DNA from: Pontiella sulfatireligans
Lineage (GTDB): Bacteria; Verrucomicrobiota; Kiritimatiellia; Kiritimatiellales; Pontiellaceae
NCBI RefSeq assembly: GCF_900890705.1
Contig: NZ_CAAHFH010000001.1
Location: forward strand, 186,001 to 250,000
Reading direction: 5' to 3'
DNA: 64,000 nucleotides
Every line of letters begins with the position of its first letter. The stretch's first letter is position 1. This document shows positions 53,820 to 62,105 of this stretch, piece after piece. The position numbers and the translations under genes are program-made. The notes beneath the pieces were generated by a model that made no database searches, had not been told where the DNA came from, and saw only the letters and a list, made by a program, of their open reading frames with translations.

Positions 53820-54113
53820 GAGTTCAAGACCAAGCCCGAACTGCGTCCGGCAAAGGTTTATCCGCGCATCAAGGGCGGCCACATTGCCGAATGGCTGCGC
53901 GCTTGCAAAGGCGAGGGGCCGAAGCCCGGTTCCAACTTCGACTATGCCGGGCAGCTGACCGAAATGATTGCTCTCGGCACGCTGGTGATCCGTACCGGCA
54001 AGGGGCTGGGATACGATACCCGCAAAATGAGGATCAAAGGCAACCCGGCGGCGAGCAAGCTGATCAAGGTGGGTGCCCGGAAAGGTTTCCAGGTCAAGGA
54101 TCTGAAAGTTTAA
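53820..54113 (+). pseudogene. Gfo/Idh/MocA-family oxidoreductase, C-terminal fragment
   Basis: The last 97 codons of a Gfo/Idh/MocA dehydrogenase: EFKTKPELRPAKVYPRIKGG, HIAEWLRACKGEGPKPGSNF, DYAGQLTEMIALGTLVIRTG, and RKMRIKGNPAASKLIKVGAR, ending VKDLKV and TAA. Genes of this family are common in the sugar-degradation loci of PVC bacteria. The N-terminal NAD(P)-binding domain has been lost at the insertion-sequence end (53816). Confidence 0.8.
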
Positions 54114-54201
54114 GCCTGTTGTCCGTCCGTGCCTTGTGGGGCACAAGGCCTTCATTGTGTGTGGTGTTTGTGTGCGCTTTTGTAGGCCGTGTTCCCGCTA
54201 T

Positions 54202-54272
54202 GTAGTGTTCTCGGAGCGCAGCGGCGAGAATGCCCTAAGGAGCCCCTCTCCGCTACGCTTCGAGAGGACTAC
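54202..54272. repeat. long imperfect hairpin (MITE/REP-like)
   Basis: GTAGTGTTCTCGGAGCGCAG and CGGCGAGAA on the left are complementary, with several mismatches, to CCTCTCCGCTACGCTTCGAG and AGGACTAC on the right, around TGCCCTAAGGAGCC. Arms of about 28 bases make a strong secondary structure. It is in the 376-bp intergenic stretch between the oxidoreductase fragment and the 54490 gene. No ORF is seen in it. Confidence 0.6.
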
Positions 54273-54345
54273 AAAGGCTAGGATTCTACGCGCGATTTCC
54301 TTTTTGAGGGAAATTGAGATAACCGTCAAACTCGGCCTAATTTTG

Positions 54346-54375
54346 TGCGCAAATGCCGGCGGTTTTTTGCGCAAA
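54346..54375. promoter_or_regulatory. candidate operator: two TGCGCAAA boxes 22 bp apart
   Basis: TGCGCAAA occurs at 54346-54353 and again at 54368-54375, start to start 22 bp. The same arrangement (TGCGTAAA/TGCGCAAA, also 22 bp) lies upstream of the gene at 62106. Direct repeats two helical turns apart are typical of AraC-family sites. The element is ~115 bp before the ATG at 54490, leaving room for a promoter. Confidence 0.55.
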
Positions 54376-54489
54376 GCAAATCTTCTTTTTTCAAAGCGAC
54401 CGTCTACTATTCCCAACATACCGTGAGAAGAGGTTCACTCTCGACGCATGGATAACGTGTTTAAACTCAAAGCATGGAGGAGTAGGAAA

Positions 54490-54726
54490 ATGAAAAAAAT
54501 ATTAGCCATAATTACAACGGTTGCCTTGTCAACCACACTAGCCAGTGCAGAGCTGGTGGGTTCGTTGCAGCTCGATACCAACAATGATACTAACGGTGTT
54601 GACCGTTTGGCGGGGTTTGTGACCCGCACAGGTAATGGCAATACGGATACCCGGGGTACGGTGCAGCGGAAAAACTGCTCTTTCGCTCTAACTTTCTGGA
54701 TGCGGCGCAACTGGCCGGTATCGTGA
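54490..54726 (+). pseudogene. truncated secreted (PEP-CTERM-type) protein leader, read out of frame after a junction
   Basis: ATG 54490 follows GGAGGAGTAGGA, a strong RBS. The signal peptide is MKKILAIITTVALSTTLASA, followed by ELVGSLQLDTNNDTNGVDRL then AGFVTRTGNGNTDTRGT. At about 54657 the sequence changes to the esterase fragment, and this frame continues as unrelated residues to TGA at 54724-54726. The original gene was probably a secreted protein of the PEP-CTERM type like the one at 62106. The surviving leader still carries the operon's ribosome-binding site. Confidence 0.6.
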
Positions 54727-55187
54727 TGGCCATGGACGGTGTGGATGAAACCCGTGTCGGTGCCATGGGGGGAAGTCAGGGCGGGGCACTGGCGCTGGCC
54801 GGTGCTGCTCTTGAACCGCGCATTGCGCGCGTTGTTTCGCTTCATCCTTTTCTTTGCGATTATAAACGGGTTTGGGAGATGGACCTCGCGGTCGATGCCT
54901 ACAGCGAGCTGAAGGATTTTTTCCGCAAGTTTGATCCGCAGCATAAACGTGAAGATGAGATTTTTAAGAAGCTGGGTTATATCGATGTTCAGCATCATGC
55001 GGCCTCGATTGCCGCGGACGTTCTTTTCGGGGCCACGCTGTCCGATACCATCTGTCCTCCGTCCACCCAGTTTGCGGCCTATAATAAAATCAGGGCTGAA
55101 AAGTCGATCGAGGTTTATCCGGATTTCGGACACGAACCGCCTCCCGGCTTCTGGGATAGCACTTTTAACTTTATGATGGGGTTATGA
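54658..55187 (+). pseudogene. acetylxylan esterase (AXE1-family), C-terminal part
   Basis: From the junction the frame reads AAEKLLFRSNFLDAAQLAGI then MAMDGVDETRVGAMGGSQGG (nucleophile Ser in GGSQGG), GATLSDTICPPSTQFAAYNK (catalytic Asp), and SIEVYPDFGHEPPPGFWDST (catalytic His). This is the alpha/beta-hydrolase end of the AXE1/cephalosporin-C deacetylase family. All three catalytic residues survive but ~150 N-terminal residues are missing. GTG 54723 or ATG 54726 could start a short product, coupled to the preceding TGA. It overlaps the next gene's ATG. Confidence 0.75.
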
Positions 55188-56833
55188 TGAAAACCGTTTC
55201 CGTTGCTTTCTGTCTTCTATGCTTATGTGCTTTGGCATCGGCCGAAACTTCCAAGGTCTGGAAAGAGTGGGTTTCTGGAAAGCCGGTGATTCCCGATTAT
55301 TCATGGGCGGGCTACAAGTATGGGACGGAAGCCATTCCGGAGGTGAGCTGGAAGGTCTTTAATGTTGTCGACTACGGTGCGGTTGCGAACGATGGGAAAT
55401 CAGACTACGACGCGATTCAGAAAACCATAAAAGCCGCAGAAGCGAATGGTTCAGGCATCGTCTTTTTCCCGGTCGGAAAATTCCTGGTAGCTGAACAGGA
55501 AGGCCGTACGGAATCCATTAAAATTCATGGAGCAAATATTGTTTTGCGCGGAAGCGGGAGCGGAACCGGTGGTACAGAAATTCATCAGAAGCATCACTAT
55601 GTGCCTGAAGACACGACGAAGAAGTGGACGACGCCCCCGGTATTCAGTTTTGAAACGTCCGGCAGCGGAGCCTATCACTTTAGACTTCGGGAGTCGTTTG
55701 TTCCGGTAACCACGGTAGCCGGAGCTGAAAAAAATGGAACGTTCAGAATTGATGTGGCAGATGCGTCGAAGTTTAAGATGGGTCAAACCATCATGCTGCA
55801 TATGCAGAACTCGGCGGCCAACAACGATTTCCTGAAGGGGCTGACGCCGCGCGATATCTGCCACGAAATTATAGACAACGGTGTGTCGGTGGCAGAAAAG
55901 CATACGGTGGTTAAGGTGGAGGGCCATACGCTCGTTCTGCAGGAGCCGTTGCATACGGATATAGATCCGGGGCATGGATGGAAGGTATATGACTATCCAA
56001 CCACCGAAGGATGGGGCGTTGAGGATATCCATTTCAGCGGAAACAGTCCGACCCCGTTTGTGCATCATAAAGATTATATTCACGACAGCGGGTATTTTGC
56101 GGTCGAAATGGTGCAGGGCAAAAACGGGTGGATCCGCCGTTGCCGGTTTACGAATCTGTCGCACGCCTGTTTTGCCACCGGCTGTATGGCCACATCGTTC
56201 TTGATGAATACGGTGGATGGGCATCAGGGGCACGGAAATTTTAATACCAAGTGGGGCTACGGAAACCTGATCGGTCTTTGTCAGGATTTGAGCGATATCG
56301 GTTCTTTTCACGGTTGCGGGATTTCGCATGAGCATGTCGGAGGGGTGATCTGGCGGTATGAATCGGTCGGGGAAACGAAACAGACCCCGCGCTGCGGCGG
56401 TCCGGATTTTCATGCCCAGTTTCCATACTGTTCATTGTGGGATGCCAGTGTGGCCAATCTGCGAAACAATGGCGGTGCTTCCTTTCTGCAGCCTAATCAT
56501 CTGGTCGATCTGACCTTCTGGAACTTTGAGCAAATTGGCGAAAAGATTCATCACGACTACTGGAACATGCCGAAAACCGCGGAAGAGAAGAAGAATATGT
56601 ATTTCGGCAAAACCAAGATCGTTTATCCAAACTACATTGGCTTTCATGGTGTGATGTCGACTTTCAATGAAGATCATCTGGGGATTGTTGAGTCGTACGG
56701 CACTCCGGTTGAACCGGAATCGCTTTATGAAGCGCAACTGGCGCAGCGGTTGGGTGGTGCGCCGGCCTGGGTGGCGGATGCAAAAGCAGCGTGGAAAAAA
56801 GTTAAAGCAATACATCGGGAGGCAGGACAATGA
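55184..56833 (+). CDS. exported beta-helix protein with DUF4955-like C-terminal domain, copy 1
   Basis: 549 residues from ATG 55184, which overlaps the esterase stop; ATG 55187 is equally possible. Signal peptide: VSVAFCLLCLCALASA. A pectate-lyase-superfamily start follows (VFNVVDYGAVANDGKSDYDA then IQKTIKAAEANGSGIVFFPV), then beta-helix turns (GWGVEDIHFSGNSPTPFVHH; NGWIRRCRFTNLSHACFATG). The C-terminal part has HLVDLTFWNFEQIG and YPNYIGFHGVMSTFNEDHLG typical of DUF4955 proteins. Probably a lyase or hydrolase on a marine polysaccharide. About one third of residues match the gene at 58200-59744. Confidence 0.75.
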   Translation: MMKTVSVAFCLLCLCALASAETSKVWKEWVSGKPVIPDYSWAGYKYGTEAIPEVSWKVFNVVDYGAVANDGKSDYDAIQKTIKAAEANGSGIVFFPVGKFLVAEQEGRTESIKIHGANIVLRGSGSGTGGTEIHQKHHYVPEDTTKKWTTPPVFSFETSGSGAYHFRLRESFVPVTTVAGAEKNGTFRIDVADASKFKMGQTIMLHMQNSAANNDFLKGLTPRDICHEIIDNGVSVAEKHTVVKVEGHTLVLQEPLHTDIDPGHGWKVYDYPTTEGWGVEDIHFSGNSPTPFVHHKDYIHDSGYFAVEMVQGKNGWIRRCRFTNLSHACFATGCMATSFLMNTVDGHQGHGNFNTKWGYGNLIGLCQDLSDIGSFHGCGISHEHVGGVIWRYESVGETKQTPRCGGPDFHAQFPYCSLWDASVANLRNNGGASFLQPNHLVDLTFWNFEQIGEKIHHDYWNMPKTAEEKKNMYFGKTKIVYPNYIGFHGVMSTFNEDHLGIVESYGTPVEPESLYEAQLAQRLGGAPAWVADAKAAWKKVKAIHREAGQ

Positions 56834-58200
56834 AACGGTTTTTAGAAGGGTTGATGCTGGCGGGACTGTTTGTTTGTGTAGCACAGGGGGGCGGACGGCC
56901 GCTTCCCGCTGGTTCACCGAATGTGCTGGTCTTTATTCTAGACGACGCCGGATGGAAAGATGTCGGCTATATGGGCGGCGACATAGCGACTCCCGAAATC
57001 GATAAGATTGCGGGGCAGGGCGTCCGCCTGAATAAGTTTTATACCTATTCCACTTGCACGCCGACGCGTGCGGCCTTTTTTACCGGGGAAGCGCCGAGCC
57101 GTTCGGGTATTGTGTATCCGATTCAGCATGATGACCACTACGGCATTCCGGCTGAAAAAGAGACACTGCCGGAAGTGTTCCGCAAGAATGGATATAAAAC
57201 GGCGCTGATCGGAAAGTGGCATCTGGGCGTGCAATCGGAACTGGCGCCGTGTGCACATGGTTTTGAAATGCACTACGGGATGCGCGGCGGCTGGTTCGAC
57301 CAGTATACACGCGAAAATCCGGTAACGGGTTATGACTGGTGGCGCAATGACAACGTGGCGGAAAGGGAAGAGGGCCATACGACCGATCTTTTGACCGCTG
57401 AAGCAATCCGCTATTTGAAGAATGCCGAAGAAGCCCCGTTCTTCCTTTGCGTGAGCTATACTGCGCCGCATGTGCCGATCCAGGTCGATCCGAAATGGAC
57501 CGCGCCCTATGAGGGCAAATTCGACACGAAAACCCGCGTGGGCTATGCCGGTATGATGGCGCAGCTGGATGATTCCATCGGTCAGATTTTCCAGACCCTG
57601 GAAAAACAGGAATTCCTCGAAAATACCCTGGTGGTATTCTTCAGCGACAACGGGCCGTCAGCGCCGGGTAAGAAATGGTATATTCCGGAAGAAGCCTTCA
57701 ATATCAATTTTTACGGCAACGACGGCGTCTATGGTGATGTCGGCCCGTTGCGCGGCTGGAAGGCATCGCCCTACGACGGCGGAGTATGTACGCCGGCTTT
57801 CGTCTATTGGAAAGGGAAACTTACTTCCAATGATTGGAATAAACCGGTGATCGTTCAGGATCTGTACCATACGATTCTGGGGCTGGTGAAACTGGAAAAT
57901 CCGTCTGACGGACGAAACTTTTTCGATGATTCTGAGCCGGAAACCTTTTACTGGCGGACGCCGAAAAACCTGGCGCTGCGTTCGGGGGATTGGAAGTTGC
58001 TGCTCAGCAACGCCTCGCCGTTTGATGCCGACCTGAACCTGGAGCTCTACAACCTTGGGAAGGATGTCGGGGAAGAGCACAACTGCGTGAAATCGCATCC
58101 GGAAAAAGCGCAGGAGCTGTTGGTGAAGATGCAGAGCGAATTTAAGAAAGATGCTAAGCCGCATGTGAATCAAAAGTTGCTGGAACAGGAAGGTAAATAA
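56830..58200 (+). CDS. S1-family sulfatase (CTPTR motif)
   Basis: 456 residues. ATG 56830 overlaps the previous stop codon by 4 bp (ATGA). Signal peptide ends near VCVAQGGG. Metal-binding start: NVLVFILDDAGWKDVGYMGG. Formylglycine motif: TYSTCTPTRAAFFTGEAPSR. Further motifs: TALIGKWHLG, LVVFFSDNGPSAPGKKWY, RSGDWKLLLSNAS. All the usual core residues appear to be present. It removes sulfate from a glycan chain or fragment made by the neighbouring beta-helix enzymes; the exact sugar is unknown. Confidence 0.94.
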   Translation: MKRFLEGLMLAGLFVCVAQGGGRPLPAGSPNVLVFILDDAGWKDVGYMGGDIATPEIDKIAGQGVRLNKFYTYSTCTPTRAAFFTGEAPSRSGIVYPIQHDDHYGIPAEKETLPEVFRKNGYKTALIGKWHLGVQSELAPCAHGFEMHYGMRGGWFDQYTRENPVTGYDWWRNDNVAEREEGHTTDLLTAEAIRYLKNAEEAPFFLCVSYTAPHVPIQVDPKWTAPYEGKFDTKTRVGYAGMMAQLDDSIGQIFQTLEKQEFLENTLVVFFSDNGPSAPGKKWYIPEEAFNINFYGNDGVYGDVGPLRGWKASPYDGGVCTPAFVYWKGKLTSNDWNKPVIVQDLYHTILGLVKLENPSDGRNFFDDSEPETFYWRTPKNLALRSGDWKLLLSNASPFDADLNLELYNLGKDVGEEHNCVKSHPEKAQELLVKMQSEFKKDAKPHVNQKLLEQEGK

Positions 58201-59744
58201 TGAAGCGAATCGTATGCAGTATATGGGTTATGCTTGGCGCCGTCTGTTTTGCTGAAGAACAGATTGCACCGTCTTCTTATACGTCCAGCCTTTGGAAACA
58301 ATATCACGAAGCAAAGCTGAATGGTGGTGAACCGGAGCTGGCTGATTTTTCCTATGTCGGTTATCGACATGGCGCGGAACCGATTCCGACCGTCGAGTGG
58401 AAGGTGTTCAACGTGATGCGCGCCGGGGCGAAACCGAATGATAGCAAGTCCGATCGCAAGGCTTTCCTGCTGGCCATTGAGGCGGCAGAAAAGCATGGGT
58501 CGGGCATCATCTATTTTCCTGCCGGACGGTATCTGCTTAACGAGCAGGACGATCCGCACAATGAGCCAATTGTGATCAATGGCAGCAAAATCGTACTCCG
58601 CGGTGCTGGTTGCGGGGAGGGCGGTACGGAACTTTTTTTTGACCGCCACATGGATCCGGTGCATCCGGACAAGCTGTGGACGTGTCCCTATATCATCCAG
58701 TTTAAAGGTGAAAAGCCGGCCGGGACAAAGGCAAAGGTTGTTGCCGATGCCCGGCGCGAAACATTTGCGGTTGAGGTGTCGGACGCATCGGCGTTCAAGG
58801 CCGGGGGCTGGATTGAACTCAGCATGACCGATACATCGCCTGCAGGGGTTGCCGCCGCCGTTGCGCCGTATCCGGTTCAACCGGCCTGGAAAACGATCAT
58901 CAACAGGGGATTTGTCATCGATGAGCTGCATCAGGTTGCGGCGGTTGACGGGAACGTAATCACCTTCAACGAGCCGATCCATATCGACGTGAATGCCGTC
59001 AAAAAATGGACCGTGCAGAAGTGGGCCCCGCTGGAGGAAGTGGGCGTGGAGGACATTGCCTTTGTCGGCAATTGGCACGAGAAGTTTGTGCACCATAAGA
59101 ATGCGATCCATGACGGCGGCTGGAGTATTGTACAGCTGTCACGCTGTGTGAACAGCTGGGCACGCAACTGCCGCTTTATTGATGTGAACCGGGTAGTGGC
59201 TGTCGGCGGTTCCGCTGCGGTGACGGTTGAAGATCTGTCGCTTGAAGGAAACCGCGGTCACAATGCGGTTTCACTGCACGGTACGTCGCACTGCCTGATT
59301 CGCCGGATCAACGACACGGCCAGCCATTGGCATGCCGGCGGAGTTGCGGGAGCGTGTTCCGGTAACGTATTCCAGCATTGCGCCTATCCAGAAGACACCT
59401 GCTATGAGGCCCACGCCTCGCAGCCGCGCTGGACGCTGTTCGATAACGTGACCGGCGGCTGGATGTATGGTCGCTGGGGCGGGGCGGAGCAGAATCAGCC
59501 GAACCACCTGCACGGGCTGGTCTTCTGGAACTATGAAAAGATCGGACTGGGTGAACCCGGTGCATTCCACTTTATGCGGTCGGACAGCAAATATGGTCGC
59601 ACCATCATGCCTTGCGTCATCGGCTTTCATGGCGTTCCGCAGGCCTGGGCGGAAGAGGAGATCAAGGTGCTTGAATCAAACGGCGCACCGGTCTGGCCGG
59701 ATTCGCTCTACGACGCGCAGTTTGAATTGAGGATGACGAAATAA
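58200..59744 (+). CDS. exported beta-helix protein with DUF4955-like C-terminal domain, copy 2
   Basis: 514 residues from ATG 58200, sharing one base with the previous stop codon. Signal peptide: MKRIVCSIWVMLGAVCFA. It follows copy 1 in layout: FSYVGYRHGAEPIPTVEWKV, SDRKAFLLAIEAAEKHGSGI then IYFPAGRYLL, KIVLRGAGCGEGGTELFFDR, then GVEDIAFVGNWHEKFVHHKN and HLHGLVFWNYEKIGLGEPGA with VIGFHGVPQAWAEEEIKVLE. The two copies are clearly paralogous but diverged, so they may act on different linkages. Each is followed by a sulfatase. Confidence 0.75.
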   Translation: MKRIVCSIWVMLGAVCFAEEQIAPSSYTSSLWKQYHEAKLNGGEPELADFSYVGYRHGAEPIPTVEWKVFNVMRAGAKPNDSKSDRKAFLLAIEAAEKHGSGIIYFPAGRYLLNEQDDPHNEPIVINGSKIVLRGAGCGEGGTELFFDRHMDPVHPDKLWTCPYIIQFKGEKPAGTKAKVVADARRETFAVEVSDASAFKAGGWIELSMTDTSPAGVAAAVAPYPVQPAWKTIINRGFVIDELHQVAAVDGNVITFNEPIHIDVNAVKKWTVQKWAPLEEVGVEDIAFVGNWHEKFVHHKNAIHDGGWSIVQLSRCVNSWARNCRFIDVNRVVAVGGSAAVTVEDLSLEGNRGHNAVSLHGTSHCLIRRINDTASHWHAGGVAGACSGNVFQHCAYPEDTCYEAHASQPRWTLFDNVTGGWMYGRWGGAEQNQPNHLHGLVFWNYEKIGLGEPGAFHFMRSDSKYGRTIMPCVIGFHGVPQAWAEEEIKVLESNGAPVWPDSLYDAQFELRMTK

Positions 59745-61183
59745 TGAAGCGTTTATTCCAATCATTGAAACTGCTGCTGTGCCTGAGCTTTTGCTGCATG
59801 GCCGGGCAGCCTAATGTGCTGATGATCAGCATCGATGACCTGAACGACTGGATCGGCTGCATGCAGGGGCATCCAAACACGAAGACCCCGAATATTGACC
59901 GGCTGGCGGAACGTGGAGTGGTTTTTGATAATGCGCACTGTCCGGCACCGTTGTGCGGGCCGTCGCGCGCCGCCATCATGAGCGGCCTGACTCCGGCCAC
60001 GACAGGCATCTATGCGCATATTCATGATGAAGATCTGAAGCAGTCGGCGGCATCGCAGTCGGTATTCCTTCCGAAATGGTTTGCCGACCATGGCTACCGC
60101 ACCATGGGGCGGGGAAAGATATTTCATGAAAACGCGCCGGAGGGTCAGTTTCATGAACTGGTCGGTCGGGAAAGCCCCCGCTTCGGTCCCAAGGCTCCGA
60201 AGCATTTTAAATGGGAGCAGCCCAGGACCAGCACGGACTGGGGAGCGTTCCCGGAAAGCGATGAACTGATGCCGGATTACCAGACGGCTGCGTGGGCGGC
60301 GGAACGGTTGGCAAAGCCGTATGAGCAGCCTTTCTTCCTGGCCGTTGGCTTTGTTCGTCCGCACGTGCCGTGGTATGTTCCGCAGAAATGGTTTGATCTG
60401 CATCCGGTTGAATCAATCCAGTTGCCGCCATACAAAGCTGGTGACCAGGATGATGTCCCGGAAATTGCACGTCGGATCATGGAGCTGCCACAGATGCCGA
60501 CAACCGAGTGGGCGCTTGAAAACGGCGAGTGGAAAAATATTGTGCAGGGCTATCTCGCCAGTATTTCATTTGTGGACCACTGCGTGGGGATGGTGCTCGA
60601 TGCGTTGGAAGAGAGCGGTCATGCAGAGAACACGATCGTAGTTCTTTGGTCGGATCACGGCTACCACCTGGGCGAGAAAAACCGCTTTGCCAAACAGTCG
60701 CTTTGGCAACGGGCCACACGCGTCCCGTTCATTATTTCTGCACCGGGATTTTCTGAAGGAAAGCACTCCGCGCGGACGGTATCGTTGATGGATCTGTATC
60801 CAACCCTCCTGGATGTTTGCGGTCTGCCTGCCAATAAAAAAAACGAGGGCAAAAGCTTGGTGACGCTGTTGCGCAATCCGGATGCCCGGTGGGATCGCCC
60901 GGCCATTATTACCTACGGCGAAAACAACCATGCCGTCGTTACGGAGGACTATCGCTACATCCGGTACGAGGACGGCAGCGAAGAGTTTTATGACCTGAAC
61001 AAGGATCGCAATGAGTGGCACAACCAGTCTGCAAACCCTGAATATGAAAAGGTAAAAAAGCAGCTGCGCAAAAAACTGCCGAAAACCAATACGCCCTGGT
61101 CGCCCTGGACCTTCGTTCCCTGCAACGATTATTTCCGGGAAAAGACCAAAGCCGGATACAAGGGCGATAAGCTGGAGGGCTGA
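59744..61183 (+). CDS. S1-family sulfatase (iduronate-2-sulfatase-like, CGPSR motif)
   Basis: 479 residues; ATG 59744 shares one base with the upstream stop. Signal peptide MKRLFQSLKLLLCLSFCCMA. Metal-binding start NVLMISIDDLNDWIGCMQGH; formylglycine motif CPAPLCGPSRAAIMSGLTPA; then GRGKIFHENAPEG, FFLAVGFVRPHVPWYVPQKW and IVVLWSDHGYHLGEKNRFAK then QSLWQRATRVPF. The SDHGYHLGEK wording groups it with iduronate-2-sulfatase-like S1 enzymes, the same type as the broken gene at 13618-16398. It could now be the only working member of that type here. Confidence 0.94.
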   Translation: MKRLFQSLKLLLCLSFCCMAGQPNVLMISIDDLNDWIGCMQGHPNTKTPNIDRLAERGVVFDNAHCPAPLCGPSRAAIMSGLTPATTGIYAHIHDEDLKQSAASQSVFLPKWFADHGYRTMGRGKIFHENAPEGQFHELVGRESPRFGPKAPKHFKWEQPRTSTDWGAFPESDELMPDYQTAAWAAERLAKPYEQPFFLAVGFVRPHVPWYVPQKWFDLHPVESIQLPPYKAGDQDDVPEIARRIMELPQMPTTEWALENGEWKNIVQGYLASISFVDHCVGMVLDALEESGHAENTIVVLWSDHGYHLGEKNRFAKQSLWQRATRVPFIISAPGFSEGKHSARTVSLMDLYPTLLDVCGLPANKKNEGKSLVTLLRNPDARWDRPAIITYGENNHAVVTEDYRYIRYEDGSEEFYDLNKDRNEWHNQSANPEYEKVKKQLRKKLPKTNTPWSPWTFVPCNDYFREKTKAGYKGDKLEG

Positions 61184-61914
61184 TGATGAAATGGTTGGTG
61201 ATGCTGTTACTCCTGGTCGGCGCAGCTTCCGCTGCAGAGTGGATCGAGGTGTTTCATGACCCGTGTTCCAATGATTGGAAACAAAACTGGTTCCTAGAGG
61301 GGAATAAGGCGTGGGTCACCAACGGGGCCGATGGAATGACCTATTCGGCCGGCCCCGTGCTGAAGGAAAACGCCAGTCATGCCGTGCTCTGGACCAAGCA
61401 GAGCTTTGAGGGCGACCTGAAGATTGAATATGACTACACCCGCATCGATACCAACATGGCGGCGGGGGTCAATATTCTCTACATTGAAGCGACCGGACTG
61501 GGAACCGAAGAATGGCCGACGGATATTTTCCAGTCCTCGGGAAAGCGCAGGGAACCGTGGATGAAATATTATTTTCTCTACATGCACTCGTTGCATATTT
61601 CCTATGCCTCGGACGGTCGCTATGTTTCAGCTCGCCGCTATCCGGCAAAGGATACCACGACCTTCAATAAGGCCACACAGTTTGAGCCGAAGTATGCCGA
61701 TCTTGATCTTTTTCAGCCTGGCGAAACCTGGCATATCACGGCCGTTAAGGATGGTGATCTGTTGCGTTTTACCGGGGAGCATAACGGCAGGACGCATGCA
61801 TTTGAATGGAATCTGACCCAGTTCCCTGAAGTTACCGAAGGACGTATCGGTTTACGCCACATGTGGACCCGTTGCAGCCGGTATAAAAATATCCGAATTT
61901 TTACGCGGAAATAA
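61183..61914 (+). CDS. DUF1961-like exported concanavalin-fold protein
   Basis: 243 residues; ATG 61183 (or 61186) overlaps the sulfatase stop. Signal peptide MMKWLVMLLLLVGAASA. The mature domain is a single beta-sandwich: WIEVFHDPCSNDWKQNWFLE, LKIEYDYTRIDTNMAAGVNI then LYIEATGLGTEEWPTDIF, YYFLYMHSLHISYASDG, and TWHITAVKDGDLLRFTGEHN. The pattern resembles the YesU/DUF1961 family, found in pectin and other polysaccharide loci, some related to polysaccharide lyases. It is the last gene of the overlapping operon. Confidence 0.65.
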   Translation: MMKWLVMLLLLVGAASAAEWIEVFHDPCSNDWKQNWFLEGNKAWVTNGADGMTYSAGPVLKENASHAVLWTKQSFEGDLKIEYDYTRIDTNMAAGVNILYIEATGLGTEEWPTDIFQSSGKRREPWMKYYFLYMHSLHISYASDGRYVSARRYPAKDTTTFNKATQFEPKYADLDLFQPGETWHITAVKDGDLLRFTGEHNGRTHAFEWNLTQFPEVTEGRIGLRHMWTRCSRYKNIRIFTRK

Positions 61915-61962
61915 GCGTTCCTTGCAGGGGGGCTGTGCGTGAATGTAGGTGCAGGGGCTCCA

Positions 61963-62034
61963 ATATTTCCGTATTTCAGAGTCGATATTTCCGCAGAATT
62001 ATTGTGCGTAAATCCCTGCCGATTAATGCGCAAA
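61963..62034. promoter_or_regulatory. candidate operator: ATATTTCCG pair and TGCGYAAA pair, each 22 bp apart
   Basis: ATATTTCCG occurs at 61963-61971 and 61985-61993 (22 bp apart). TGCGTAAA (62005-62012) and TGCGCAAA (62027-62034) are also 22 bp apart, and between them 14 bases separate the AAAT of the first from GCGCAAAG, exactly as at 54346-54375. Two overlapping sets of direct repeats suggest one or two regulators upstream of the PEP-CTERM gene. Nearby AACGATT-A-AATCGTT (62068-62082) is a perfect palindrome just before the RBS. Confidence 0.55.
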
Positions 62035-62105
62035 GGAGTTCTTCAGCTAGACCGATTCTTCTCCTATAACGATTAAATCGTTAACAACAAAAAAGGAGCA
62101 TGAAC

